This document shows, in pieces, positions 34,974 to 44,867 of a stretch of 64,000 nucleotides of DNA. Every line of letters starts with the position of its first letter. The stretch's first letter is position 1. The position numbers were made by a program, and so were the translations under genes. The DNA comes from Saprospiraceae bacterium (GTDB lineage: Bacteria; Bacteroidota; Bacteroidia; Chitinophagales; Saprospiraceae): contig JADJTQ010000009.1 in assembly GCA_016711125.1 (NCBI GenBank), positions 62,001-126,000 on the forward strand, in the 5' to 3' direction. The notes below the pieces were generated by a model. It was not told the DNA's origin, made no database searches, and saw nothing but the letters and a program-made list of their open reading frames with translations.

Positions 34974-36590
34974 ATGAAGAAACCCATATGTTACCTCTTT
35001 ATCTTCTTTAGCTATTCAGTAACAGCTCAAAACGAAGGTCAACTTTCCGGTCAGCTTCTTCTGAACAGCAATGTCTTTTTGGAAGATAAAGACATTGGTG
35101 CGAGTAATACACCTCAGTACGACAATCAGTTGTTTGGAAGTGAAGACTGGCTCGATCTAAACTATCAGCTCAAAGGATTTGATGTTGGAGTCAGGCTCGA
35201 CTTGTTCAATAATTCAAACCTTTTAAATCCCAGAGATTCCTATAGTGGACAAGGATTGGGGAAGTGGTATGTGAGAAAGCAACTGGATAACCTATTAATC
35301 CAGGTAGGTTATATCTACGATCAAATCGGCACCGGTTTGATATTTAGATCATACGAAGAAAGACCCTTGCTCATCGATAACGGCCTTTACGGAGCTTCGC
35401 TAAAATTTAAACTTTCTGATCATTTGTTCGTCAAAGCTTTCGGCGGCAAACAAAAGAATCTTTTCAGCACCTATGAGACCTTCTTGAAAGGTACTGCTTT
35501 GGAGGGTTATCTCGAGATAGGTAAGCAGAAATCGATTAGTCTCGTTCCGGGGGTGGGTTTCGTTAATAAGACCTTTTCTGACGAGCAGATGGCCCAGATT
35601 ATTAATACAGTTCGCAATTATACACCCTCCGATTCGGTGGGCCTAAATTACAATTCCTACGCGGTGACCTTCTATAACACGGTGTCAGTGGGTCCGGTTG
35701 TTTGGCATGCCGAGGCCGCTTTTAAGGAAAAGGACGTCTATTTCGATCCGGAATCCAGAAGACAACTCTTTAATGGTCAAACCACCTTAGGTAAATTTCG
35801 CAATGAGGGAGGTTCTGTACTTTATTCCTCCCTGAGCCTGGGCGTCAAAGGTATTGGTGCGACAGTCGAATATAAGCGGACCGAAAATTTTACATTCAGA
35901 GCGGATCCTTTTGTTGCCTTAAATCGTGGGCTGGTTAACTATCTGCCACCAATGGCCAAAATCAATTCGTACCGCCTTAAGTCAAGATATACCCCCGCCA
36001 CCCAGGAATTAGCGGAAGAAGCCCTGCAAATTGAGTTGAGGTATGCAATATCAAAAAAACTAAAGGTGGTGCATTACTTTTCGAATATCACAGATCTTCA
36101 GGGAAGTTTATTATACAGAGAGTTTGATACGGAGATAGTGGTGCGAAAATCGAGCGCACTCCAATGGACCCTGGGATTGCAGAGGCAGCAATACAATCAA
36201 GAAGTATACGAGGGCAAAGCAGGAGTAAATCTGGTGCAGACCTGGACCCCCTATCTGGAATGGTTTAAAAAGTTCAGTGCACGAAAATCATTGCGTGTGG
36301 AGTCACAATATATGTCAACCCCGGAGGATTTTGGAAGTTGGTTGTTTGTTTTAACCGAATACAATATAGCGCCAAAATGGTCCTTTTCAGTGTCGGATAT
36401 GTATAACGTCGATCCTTCAAAGACCAGAGACCTGCACTATCCCAGAGTTGATTTCGTTTATATCAGGCAAGCCAATCGCTATAGTCTGAGCTTTGTCAAA
36501 CAAGTGGAAGGCGTTGTTTGTGCCGGTGGAATTTGCCGGCTTGAACCAGCCTTTAGCGGATTTCGTTTTACCCTAAATTCGACATTCTAA
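34974..36590 (+). CDS. DUF6029-like outer membrane protein
   Basis: This 538-residue protein has a signal peptide (MKKPICYLFIFFSYSVTAQ) and long alternating beta strands with glycines and aromatic residues through to the C-terminal Phe (FRFTLNSTF), typical of an outer-membrane barrel. It resembles DUF6029 proteins of Bacteroidota that sit beside thioredoxin-like proteins; that assignment is from memory. The stop TAA shares a base with the ATG at 36590, so translation is coupled to the Omp28-like gene. Confidence 0.75.
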   Translation: MKKPICYLFIFFSYSVTAQNEGQLSGQLLLNSNVFLEDKDIGASNTPQYDNQLFGSEDWLDLNYQLKGFDVGVRLDLFNNSNLLNPRDSYSGQGLGKWYVRKQLDNLLIQVGYIYDQIGTGLIFRSYEERPLLIDNGLYGASLKFKLSDHLFVKAFGGKQKNLFSTYETFLKGTALEGYLEIGKQKSISLVPGVGFVNKTFSDEQMAQIINTVRNYTPSDSVGLNYNSYAVTFYNTVSVGPVVWHAEAAFKEKDVYFDPESRRQLFNGQTTLGKFRNEGGSVLYSSLSLGVKGIGATVEYKRTENFTFRADPFVALNRGLVNYLPPMAKINSYRLKSRYTPATQELAEEALQIELRYAISKKLKVVHYFSNITDLQGSLLYREFDTEIVVRKSSALQWTLGLQRQQYNQEVYEGKAGVNLVQTWTPYLEWFKKFSARKSLRVESQYMSTPEDFGSWLFVLTEYNIAPKWSFSVSDMYNVDPSKTRDLHYPRVDFVYIRQANRYSLSFVKQVEGVVCAGGICRLEPAFSGFRFTLNSTF

Positions 36591-37416
36591 TGAGGTCTCA
36601 GTTGCTATTTTTAGCTTAGCATTTCCGGTTTTGTTTTTTGCCTGCCAGGAGAATCAACCCCAGTACACACTCTCCCGTGCCGAGATAGGAGACCGGGTGG
36701 TAGTGGTTGAAGAGTTTTCAGGGGTACGCTGTCCCAACTGCCCCGAGGGGACTAAAGAATTAGAAAACTTGCGGACACTCTACGACGATAAGGTTATCAT
36801 TGTTACCATTCATGCCGGCGACTTTGCCTTCCAATACAACGATAGTCAATATGACTTCACGACGACAGAGGGGAATGCTTTACTGCGACACCTGGGCAAT
36901 CCCATCGGTTATCCCTCAGCAGTGATAAACCGGGTTCGAGATTCTAATACTCAATCATTACAGAACTTCTCCTCTCAATGGGGTAGTCTTATCAGTGCCG
37001 AAATAACAACGGAACCCGTTGTATCTCTGGAATTGGATATTGCTTACGATGCTAACACGCGTAAAATGAGCACCGCATTAAGGGCAGTACCTAATATAGA
37101 CTTGGAGGGTGACCTTCGATTTACCCTTCTTATTAAGGAAGACAATATGATAGATTGGCAAAGTGATACTGAAGCGGCCCAGGGTGTTGATCGTGAATAT
37201 AATCACCGCAATGTCTTAAGAGCGGTTTTGACAACTCCGGAAGGAGATCACGTGGCCAGCGATGCCAAATCATTTCAGTCACTGGAAAAAATTTACTCGT
37301 TCACTGTTCCCGAGCAAACTAACTGGTGGAAAGAAACCGATCTGACGATAGTGGGTTTCGTCACTGGCAGTACGGGAGAGATTCTACAGGGCATTGAAAA
37401 ACCACTGATTCCTTAA
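36590..37416 (+). CDS. Omp28-related thioredoxin-like lipoprotein (frameshifted at the start)
   Basis: ATG at 36590 begins MRSQLLFLA and then hits TAG. Adding one T in the CTT at 36615-36617 makes a full lipoprotein signal (MRSQLLFLALAFPVLFFAC) continuous with the 261-residue frame that follows, giving about 275 residues. The mature part is the Omp28 thioredoxin-like fold: VVVEEFSGVRCPNCPEGTKEL with a CPNC motif, then a beta-rich C-terminal half. It is probably outer-membrane-linked and partners with the barrel protein upstream. Its N-terminal context matches this reading better than the TTG at 36631. Confidence 0.82.
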
Positions 37417-37430
37417 ACTCGTCCAAACCC

Positions 37431-37460
37431 TTGAGTCACCCACCAGATTAATTATCTTTG
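37431..37460 (+). promoter_or_regulatory. Promoter of pheT
   Basis: TTG (37431-37433), a 19-base spacer and TATCTTTG (37453-37460) match the Bacteroidota consensus. The leader to the ATG at 37489 is about 22 bases. Confidence 0.7.
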
Positions 37461-37488
37461 CCCACCATATGAACAATAAAATTTGTAG

Positions 37489-39927
37489 ATGAAAATATCT
37501 CTAAATTGGCTCAGGGAGTACGTTGACCTGGATATGGATGCTGAACAGATAGCTGAAATATTGACAGAGATTGGTCTCGAGGTGGAAGGGTACGAAGAAG
37601 TGGAGCAGATTAAAGGTAGTCTTAAGGATCTAGTGGTAGGAGAAGTCACGACTTGTGTTAAACACCCAAATGCTGATCGACTTTGGTTGACCACAGTCGA
37701 TATTGGGCAGGTTACGCTTCAAATTGTGTGTGGTGCTCCCAATGTGGGAACAGGTCAGAGAGTTGTAGTAGCACCAGTTGGCACAACGCTATATAGCCAT
37801 GACGGTGCACCCTGGCAAATCAATAGGGGCAAGATTCGAGGTGAAGTGAGTGAGGGTATGATTTGTGCGGTCGATGAAATTGGACTAGGTACCGATCATA
37901 GTGGAATCCTTGTATTGGATGACACATTTGTTATTGGCAATGCCTTAGCGAGCTACTATGATACTGCAACCGACACAGTTTTTGAGATCGGATTGACCCC
38001 AAACAGATCGGATGCTACTTGCCACCTGGGGGTAGCAAGAGATCTTTTTGCAGCGTTGAAGATCAACTATGGTCATAAAGGCCAAGTAAAATTACCAGCA
38101 TTGGATGCTTGGCAGGTAGACAATGATACGATGCCCATTCAGGTTGAGGTGCTTGATACCGAAGGTTGCCCACGTTATGCAGGGGTCTCAATCAGCAACG
38201 TAAGCGTAAAGGAGTCTCCTGGCTGGCTCAAAAATAGACTCAAGATGATTGGACTCAGGCCCATCAACAATATAGTTGATGCCACCAATTATGTCTTACA
38301 CGAACTTGGTCAACCACTGCATGCTTTTGATATCGATAAAATTGATGGTAGAGCTATCAAAGTGCAGACATTGCCAAAAGGATCAGCGTTTGTGAGTTTA
38401 GATGAGCAAGTGCGAAAGCTACACGAAGAGGATTTGATGATTTGTGATGGGCACGACAATGGCATGTGTATAGCCGGGGTTTTTGGAGGCCTGGGTTCAG
38501 GCGTCACCAATCAGACCCATAATATTTTTCTTGAATCTGCCCATTTCAATGCGAAGTGGATCCGGCGTACCAGTGGCAGATATCTCTTGTTTACAGACGC
38601 GGCAAAAGTTTTTGAGAAAGGCAGTGATCCAAATATATGTGTTTTTGCGCTGAAACGAGCAGCTCTGCTCATCCAAGATCTGGCAGGGGGTCAGATTGCA
38701 TCTGAAATAGTTGATATTTATTCTAAACCGGTCAAGCCTAACTTGGTATCGCTCGACTACGGTCAACTCAATCGGTTAGTAGGTGCCAATATACATCCGA
38801 AAGAAGTCGAACAAATACTGCTGGCATTGGAAATGAAAATTCAGGCCAGCACTCCGGATAGTGTTACAGTCGCGGTTCCAACTAATAAGGTGGATGTAAC
38901 CCGCCAAGCAGATCTCATTGAAGAAGTACTTCGAATTTATGGATTTAACCGGGTGCCGGACAAAAATCGGATGAGTTTTAGTGTAAGCAATTCTCATGGC
39001 ATCGATGAGGCGCGACTTCGCAACCTGGCGGCAGACTATCTTTCTGCTCATGGATTTCATGAGATCATGGGTCTTTCAATGATCGATAAAAGGTATGTGG
39101 AAAGGAAGGAATTTCAGTTGAATGATGTCGAAATGGTTCGCATTAATAACACGTCAAACGTTCAGATCGAAGTGATGCGGCCGAATCTTTTAGTTACCAC
39201 GCTCGAAACCATTAGCTATAATCAGAACCGGCAACAAAATGATCTGCGTTTGTATGAGTTTGGCAAGTCGTACCTCCATGTCGCTGGTCAATATCAGGAA
39301 AAGGACCATCTGACATTAGCGATTTCGGGATGGCACCAGGAGTCATGGCTTACTACTCCTCTATCTCCTAAGAACGAGTACTATGTTATGAAAGGCATGG
39401 TTGAAAACCTGTTATCACTGTATGGTATCGGTTCTCTTGAGGAAGAGGTAGTCGAAGATGCATATTGGAATTTTGCGCTCAAGTATTCAATAGATAACCA
39501 GCAATTGGCCGTTTTTGGGCAAGTCAATGATGACCTTCTTAGTTATTTGGACATTCGGGGAGCGGTTTTTTATTCAGATTTCGACTGGAGCAGATTGATT
39601 AGGAATCAGAAAGTCGATCAGATCCAGGTGAAAGAATCATCGAGGTTTCCAGTGGTGCGAAGAGATCTGGCACTAATCATCCAAGAAGAAGTACCCTTTA
39701 GTGCAGTCAGAGCGGTCATCGCAAGAAAACTTGGACTGGTTTTAAAGGGAATCAACCTTTTTGATGTTTATAGAAACGAAGAGATCTTAGGATCCGGTCA
39801 AAAGTCTTATGCCGTAAGTTTGTTGCTTTCAGATTCAACTAAGACCTTCTCGGATAAAGAAGTAGATCAAATGATCGTCAGTATGATGGATGAACTGACT
39901 AGGGAGGTTGGTGCAAGGTTGCGGTAA
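37489..39927 (+). CDS. pheT: Phenylalanyl-tRNA synthetase, beta subunit
   Basis: At 812 residues it has the full domain set of PheT: the N-terminal B1 and tRNA-binding OB fold (LKDLVVGEVTTCVKHPNADRLWLTTVDIG), the B3/B4 editing module (ICDGHDNGMCIAGVFGG), the B5 domain, a catalytic-like core and the C-terminal FDX-ACB domain (SSRFPVVRRDLALIIQEEVPFSAV). It pairs with PheS, not in this window, to charge tRNA-Phe. The promoter is identified upstream. The coiled-coil gene and zapA follow on the same strand. Confidence 0.95.
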   Translation: MKISLNWLREYVDLDMDAEQIAEILTEIGLEVEGYEEVEQIKGSLKDLVVGEVTTCVKHPNADRLWLTTVDIGQVTLQIVCGAPNVGTGQRVVVAPVGTTLYSHDGAPWQINRGKIRGEVSEGMICAVDEIGLGTDHSGILVLDDTFVIGNALASYYDTATDTVFEIGLTPNRSDATCHLGVARDLFAALKINYGHKGQVKLPALDAWQVDNDTMPIQVEVLDTEGCPRYAGVSISNVSVKESPGWLKNRLKMIGLRPINNIVDATNYVLHELGQPLHAFDIDKIDGRAIKVQTLPKGSAFVSLDEQVRKLHEEDLMICDGHDNGMCIAGVFGGLGSGVTNQTHNIFLESAHFNAKWIRRTSGRYLLFTDAAKVFEKGSDPNICVFALKRAALLIQDLAGGQIASEIVDIYSKPVKPNLVSLDYGQLNRLVGANIHPKEVEQILLALEMKIQASTPDSVTVAVPTNKVDVTRQADLIEEVLRIYGFNRVPDKNRMSFSVSNSHGIDEARLRNLAADYLSAHGFHEIMGLSMIDKRYVERKEFQLNDVEMVRINNTSNVQIEVMRPNLLVTTLETISYNQNRQQNDLRLYEFGKSYLHVAGQYQEKDHLTLAISGWHQESWLTTPLSPKNEYYVMKGMVENLLSLYGIGSLEEEVVEDAYWNFALKYSIDNQQLAVFGQVNDDLLSYLDIRGAVFYSDFDWSRLIRNQKVDQIQVKESSRFPVVRRDLALIIQEEVPFSAVRAVIARKLGLVLKGINLFDVYRNEEILGSGQKSYAVSLLLSDSTKTFSDKEVDQMIVSMMDELTREVGARLR

Positions 39928-39969
39928 AGAATTGCAGGATTATCGATTTAAACTATTTATATTTGATCA

Positions 39970-40263
39970 ATGCAAGATATTCTGAGAAAACTGGATCGAT
40001 TGGAAGATAAAGTGTTGCAGCTTAGCCAAAAGATTGAATATCTCCGAAAAGAGAATATCATGCTCATTGAAGAAAACGTTAAAATAAAACAAGAATCAGA
40101 GAAAATAAAATCAGGAAAGAATGCCCAAGGGCTAGGAGGTAAAGAGCGAGTAGTTCAAGATGATAGGTCATCCGTTTTGAGACAAACAGAACAGATGAAA
40201 AAGGAGTTGGATAGATATATTGTAGAGGTTGATAAGTGTATTGAATTGATCAATAATATGTAG
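39970..40263 (+). CDS. Small coiled-coil protein, 97 aa
   Basis: This 97-residue, highly charged protein is mostly coiled coil (about 5-45: LRKLDRLEDKVLQLSQKIEYLRKENIMLIEENVKIKQ). It has no signal peptide or membrane segment. Proteins of this size next to zapA in Bacteroidota are probably related to cell-division factors (ZapB-like), which is an inference. A TATATTTG (39958-39965) lies only 4 bases before the ATG, so a transcript from it would be nearly leaderless. The stop is 2 bases before the zapA start. Confidence 0.8.
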   Translation: MQDILRKLDRLEDKVLQLSQKIEYLRKENIMLIEENVKIKQESEKIKSGKNAQGLGGKERVVQDDRSSVLRQTEQMKKELDRYIVEVDKCIELINNM

Positions 40264-40265
40264 GA

Positions 40266-40559
40266 ATGGAGGAGCAGCTGAAAAGTATGCAAATAATGAT
40301 AGCCGGAAGGTCATATCCGCTTAGAGTAAAAGAGCAGGACATGGAATCCATCAAACATGTGGTGGAAGAAATCAACGAGAAGATCAAAGATTTTCAATTA
40401 ACCTACATTAATAAAGACAAGCAGGATTGCCTCGCAATGGCCCTGCTAACTTATGCCGTGGAATTGCATAAGGTGAAAATGAATGACAGTACAACACCTC
40501 AACAGATTTCAAGAAAAGTCGATCATCTGGAACATTTGATCGAAAATATCCTGAAATAA
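40266..40559 (+). CDS. zapA: Cell division protein ZapA
   Basis: This 97-residue protein contains the ZapA globular domain (about 5-55: KSMQIMIAGRSYPLRVKEQDMESIKHVVEEINEKI) followed by an alpha-helical coiled coil. ZapA binds FtsZ and bundles filaments at the division site. The immediate neighbours (pheT, coiled-coil protein, rny) match the usual gene order of Bacteroidota. It starts 2 bases after the coiled-coil gene stop. Confidence 0.9.
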   Translation: MEEQLKSMQIMIAGRSYPLRVKEQDMESIKHVVEEINEKIKDFQLTYINKDKQDCLAMALLTYAVELHKVKMNDSTTPQQISRKVDHLEHLIENILK

Positions 40560-40649
40560 CCTCTTCCCCCGAGGGCACTTTTTCCTGCGGTGCAAGTGTC
40601 AGACCGAAATGCTGATACTATATTTTTATCAAATAAATGTTTCTAACAT

Positions 40650-42310
40650 ATGGAGTGGCTTATACAAGGCGTCGTGGGTATTATAGCCGGCGCAATCTTG
40701 GCCTTTCTTGCCGTTGGTTTTGCCTTGAGAAAGAGCAATCAACGAAAGACAGAAGAGGCCAATAAACAAGCGGATTTAGTGATTAAAGAGGCTCGCCTTA
40801 CTGCCAAGCGAATGGTGGACGAGGCAGAGACTAACTCAGAAAAGATCATAGGAAAAGCAGAAGGAAGAAATGAAAGTATAAAGCAAAAGAAGATTCAGGA
40901 AGCTAAAGACAAATTTGTTCAACTGAAGTCTGAGTACGAAGAGAGGAAGGCCCAACATCGAATCGAGATGAAAGAAAGGGAAATGGAGGTGGTCAATAAA
41001 GAGAAGGATTTACAGACTAAAGCTACCTCTTTTGATCAACGCACTGAACAATTTGAACATTTTGAAAACGAGACCAAACTGATCAGGGAGAATTTGGAAA
41101 AGCAACTGAAGATAGTGGCAAAAAAGAAAGATGAACTATCTGAAGCCAATGAACAGAGAATCAAGGAGTTGGAAAACATCGCGAAGATGAGTGAGGCAGA
41201 TGCTAAAGAAAAGCTTCTCGATGCCGTGCGGGCAAAAGCAGAGACAGATGCAATGTCCATTGTTAAAAAGACGATCGAGCAAGCCAAACTGGATGCCAAC
41301 AAGGAAGCCAAGAAAATCGTGATTCAGTCTATTCAAAGAATGTGTGCAGAATATACCATCGAAAACACAGTCACTGTATTCAATCTGGAATCCGATGATA
41401 TTAAAGGGCAGATCATCGGCCGAGAGGGTAGGAATATTCGGGCTCTGGAAGCTGCGACCGGAGCTGAAATAGTGGTAGACGATACTCCCGAGGCCATTGT
41501 GATCTCCAGTTTTGATCCGATCAGAAGGGAACTTTGTCGTCTTTCATTAAAAAGATTGGTGGCTGATGGCAGGATTCACCCTGCCCGAATCGAAGAAGTG
41601 GTTGCCAAAACCCGAAAACAACTTGAAGAACAGATTATAGAAATCGGTGAGCGTACTGTGATCGAGCTCGATATACATGGTCTTGATCCTCAACTTGTCC
41701 GAATGATTGGTCGCATGCGATTTAGATCATCTTATGGTCAGAATCTTTTGAAACACAGCATTGAAACGGCTAATTTATGCGCCATAATGGCGGCTGAATT
41801 GGGTCTTAGCCGGAACCAAACCAAGTTGGCAAAAGAGCTGGACTATTGCATGACCTAGGCAAAGTCGGTGAAGAGGAAACTGAATTATCGCATGCGATTT
41901 TGGGGATGGAGATGTGCGAAAAGTACCGCGAACATCCTGCAGTGATTAATGCCGTTGGAGCCCACCATGATGAGATAGAAATGAACAATATCATCTCTCC
42001 CATTGTCCAGGCTTGTGATGCGATTTCCGGAGCCAGGCCAGGTGCCCGAAGAGAGATTCTGGAAAGTTACCTGAAACGCATCGGCGAACTTGAAGAGTTG
42101 GCCATGAGCTACGAGGGAGTGCAAAAGGCTTTTGCGATGCAAGCAGGTCGTGAGCTAAGAGTCATAGTAGAAAGTGAAAAAGTGAGTGATGAGTATGCCG
42201 ATGAACTGTCATTCATGATCTCACAAAAGATTCAGGATGAGATGCAATATCCTGGTCAAATAAAAGTAACCGTGATCAGGGAAAAACGATCAGTTAGTGT
42301 TGCCAAATAA
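40650..42310 (+). CDS. rny: Ribonuclease Y (frameshifted)
   Basis: This endoribonuclease initiates mRNA decay. The N-terminal membrane helix (about 5-26) is followed by a long coiled coil (about 30-215), a KH domain (about 230-300: GQIIGREGRNIRALEAATGAEIVVDDTPEAIVISSFDP) and an HD domain. The HD motif HDLGKV lies in the second frame: adding one A at 41831-41834 reads KLAKRAGLLHDLGKVGEEETELSHAILG. Joined length is about 553 residues. As a core RNase with an otherwise intact sequence, it is most likely broken only in the data. Confidence 0.93.
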
Positions 42311-42342
42311 ACACTGAATTAAAGATGCTTTAGATAAGTGAA

Positions 42343-42382
42343 CCCCTTACTCAACTGAAACGTATGCAGATTGAGTAAGGGG
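42343..42382 (+). terminator. Perfect 12-bp hairpin after rny
   Basis: CCCCTTACTCAA (42343-42354) and TTGAGTAAGGGG (42371-42382) form a perfect 12-bp stem with a 16-base loop. There is no T-run after it (GCTTTGCT), so it may be a Rho-independent terminator of weak type, an RNA-stability element or a repeat element. Confidence 0.5.
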
Positions 42383-42748
42383 GCTTTGCTACAGATGTTG
42401 TTCTCTGCCGAGGGTAAAATTATGCTATTGAAAAGTTTTGAAGAGCATGTCGTACGGATTCAACCACTTCTTCGATGCATTTGGAGTCTGAAGTCATCAT
42501 GAAAAATGAGCTCAGACAATAGGTAGTATCAATACAAGGCGGCCACCCGGCAAAACATCAAAAGAAATTGAAAATTCAAGGCCTGCCTCTCAGAGATAGT
42601 GTAGATGGAAACATGATCAATGGTTTATTGACTTTATCTTTAACCACCTGTTGTTTGGGGGTGATGAGGGTCGAGCCATATCCTGTAATAGCTCATGCCG
42701 GAACACCGTAGTAAGCTGCTTTATTAGTCCTGAAATTGGTAATTTTAA
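42383..42748. other. Intergenic region, 366 bp
   Basis: This lies between rny and the TPR histidine kinase. No coding sequence, repeat or RNA gene is recognised apart from the hairpin that precedes it. Confidence 0.4.
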
Positions 42749-44769
42749 ATGCTGATGGAAGACAATATATTGCAACAATTTCGAATGCTAGGGGTACTAC
42801 TGCTCATGAGTTTTCATAACCTGAGTTATGGCCAGGATCAAAGTGAAGGAGCGGTCATAGATTCCATCTTGGAGGTTATTGAAACGATCGAAGATCCAAA
42901 AAGCAAAATAGTTCTTCTCCACCAACAGGCAAATTATATCTATGATTTTGCTCCATTTACCAAGCTGTTTCTCGATACTGCTTTAATCATAGCAGAGACT
43001 GAACAACTCCCCGATGAAGTGGCGATCAGTCATCTGACTTTAATGCAATATTACGTTAGTAATGCCCTCCTTGATAGTGCTGATTGGCATTATAATGTTG
43101 GTATGGCTTTGCCGGCTGTTAAGCAGGGTACCGTCCATCAATCTGATTTTTTAATGCTAAAGGCTACCATCCTTAAGAATCAAGGTAACATAAAAGGTGG
43201 CATTGAGTTCTTCCTTCGGGCACTATCATTGCTGGAGCAACCAGGTTTGTGGGAGTCTTTGACCACTGAAAGTTTAAAAATTGATGTCAAACGAAGTAAA
43301 TCCATCCTGCATAATAATCTGGCAAACCTATATAAGGATATCAAAGATTTTGATTCGGCGGTAAAGCACTATAATCACTCCTACGATATTCTCATGTCTC
43401 TTGATGAAAAGGGATTTGCGGGTACTGTACTTATGAATAAAGCGGGGCTCTACCAGGATCATGCTATTTATGACACTGCTTACCAAATTCAAATACTTGC
43501 GAAAAAGTTAAAAATGGAAGGTGAAGCAAGTCAGCGATCAATAGCCATGTCGGATTTGAATATTGGAAACGCTTTACTGGAGCTTAATGAATTGACCGAG
43601 GCTGGCAAATATATTGAAGGTGCTTTGCATGCTTTTATTCAAATGGAAAACACTGCGGGATTAACCAGTGGTTACATAGCTCGGGGTCAACTTAATCTCA
43701 AGAGTAAAGAGTATCAGGCTGCAATCAGCGATTGCAAAAAGGGGAAGGAGCTGGCGACGTCTGCAGAAATACTTGATCTACAGCAAAAAGCTTGTGATTG
43801 TTTATTTCAAGCTTATAAAATGGTGGGAAATAGTGCGGAGGCACTCGCAAATCATGAGGCGCTTAAATTATTGAGTGATTCTTTAAGGAATAGCAAAAAT
43901 ACCAAATATATCACTCAACTCGAAATGCAGTATAACTTTGATAAGGTTGAGGAAAAAAGGCTGGTTCAAGAACAATCGGATCTATTAATTCAACACGACA
44001 AAGATTCAAGGAACAGGCGCGCATTTGTAGTGTTAATAGTTCTCTTGGCGGTATCTCTATTTGTAGGATATCTCATTTATCAGAATTATCAGATAAAGAA
44101 AAAATCGGAATTAGAGCTTTCCCTGAAAAATAATGCAATATCGAAGGCGTTGCAGGAAAAAGAATTATTGCTGGGAGAAATTCATCATCGGGTTAAAAAT
44201 AATTTGCAGGTAATTTCAAGCTTATTGAGATTGCAATCACGTTACGTCGAAGATGATGTTGCACTAAATGCCATCAGTGCCGGTAGAAGTCGTGTGCAAT
44301 CCATGGCCTTACTTCATGAAAACTTATACCAGAATGACAATTTTACCGGGGTCAATATGCAAAAATATTTTGATCGTTTGATCGACGGACTATTCACGAC
44401 ATTAAATATTTCGCCGGATAAAATTTCCTTAATTAAGAATATTCAACCGATTGATTTGGATGTTGATTTTGTGGTACCGATTGGACTAATTACTAATGAG
44501 TTGATCACTAATGCCCTAAAGCATGCCTTTGTTAACCAGGAGTTTGGGGTATTGACTGTCCGACTATATGAAGACAATCATAAATTGATATTGGAAGTTT
44601 CTGACAATGGAAAAGGCATGTCAACTGATTTTTTAAAAGCAAAAGCACCACATTCGGACACAAGCTAATTAAGGCATTTGCAATTAAATTGCATGCAGAT
44701 CTTAAGGTGCTGAACCACGCTGGCACTAAGGTACAGCTTATCATTCATGATTATCGCACTGGAGGTTGA
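42749..44769 (+). CDS. TPR-sensor histidine kinase, HisKA_2 type (frameshifted near the end)
   Basis: This 673-residue kinase has a signal-like N-terminus, tetratricopeptide repeats (about 60-400), one membrane helix (about 425-447) and a HisKA_2/HWE-type kinase module with EIHHRVKNNLQVISSLLRLQ (phosphoacceptor His at 479 or 480). The ATPase domain has LITNELITNALKHAF and DNGKGM. At 44629-44638 (TTTTTTAAAA) a base is missing; adding one A joins it to FGHKLIKAFAIKLHADLKVLNHAGTKVQLI, the usual ATPase-domain end, with the stop at 44767-44769. No response regulator is adjacent, so the partner is elsewhere. Confidence 0.9.
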
Positions 44770-44867
44770 TCATGTCTTGCAATCAGAGATGGTAAAGCAG
44801 GTCAATCTTCACACCGCAGATTAAAATCAAAAGAGATAACCAAAATAAAATAGATCTGGTTTCTTCC

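Noticed and set aside
40560..40649. 6S RNA after zapA
   Set aside because: The 90-base gap is too short for a 6S RNA and lacks its long hairpin, though zapA adjacency is known in other phyla.
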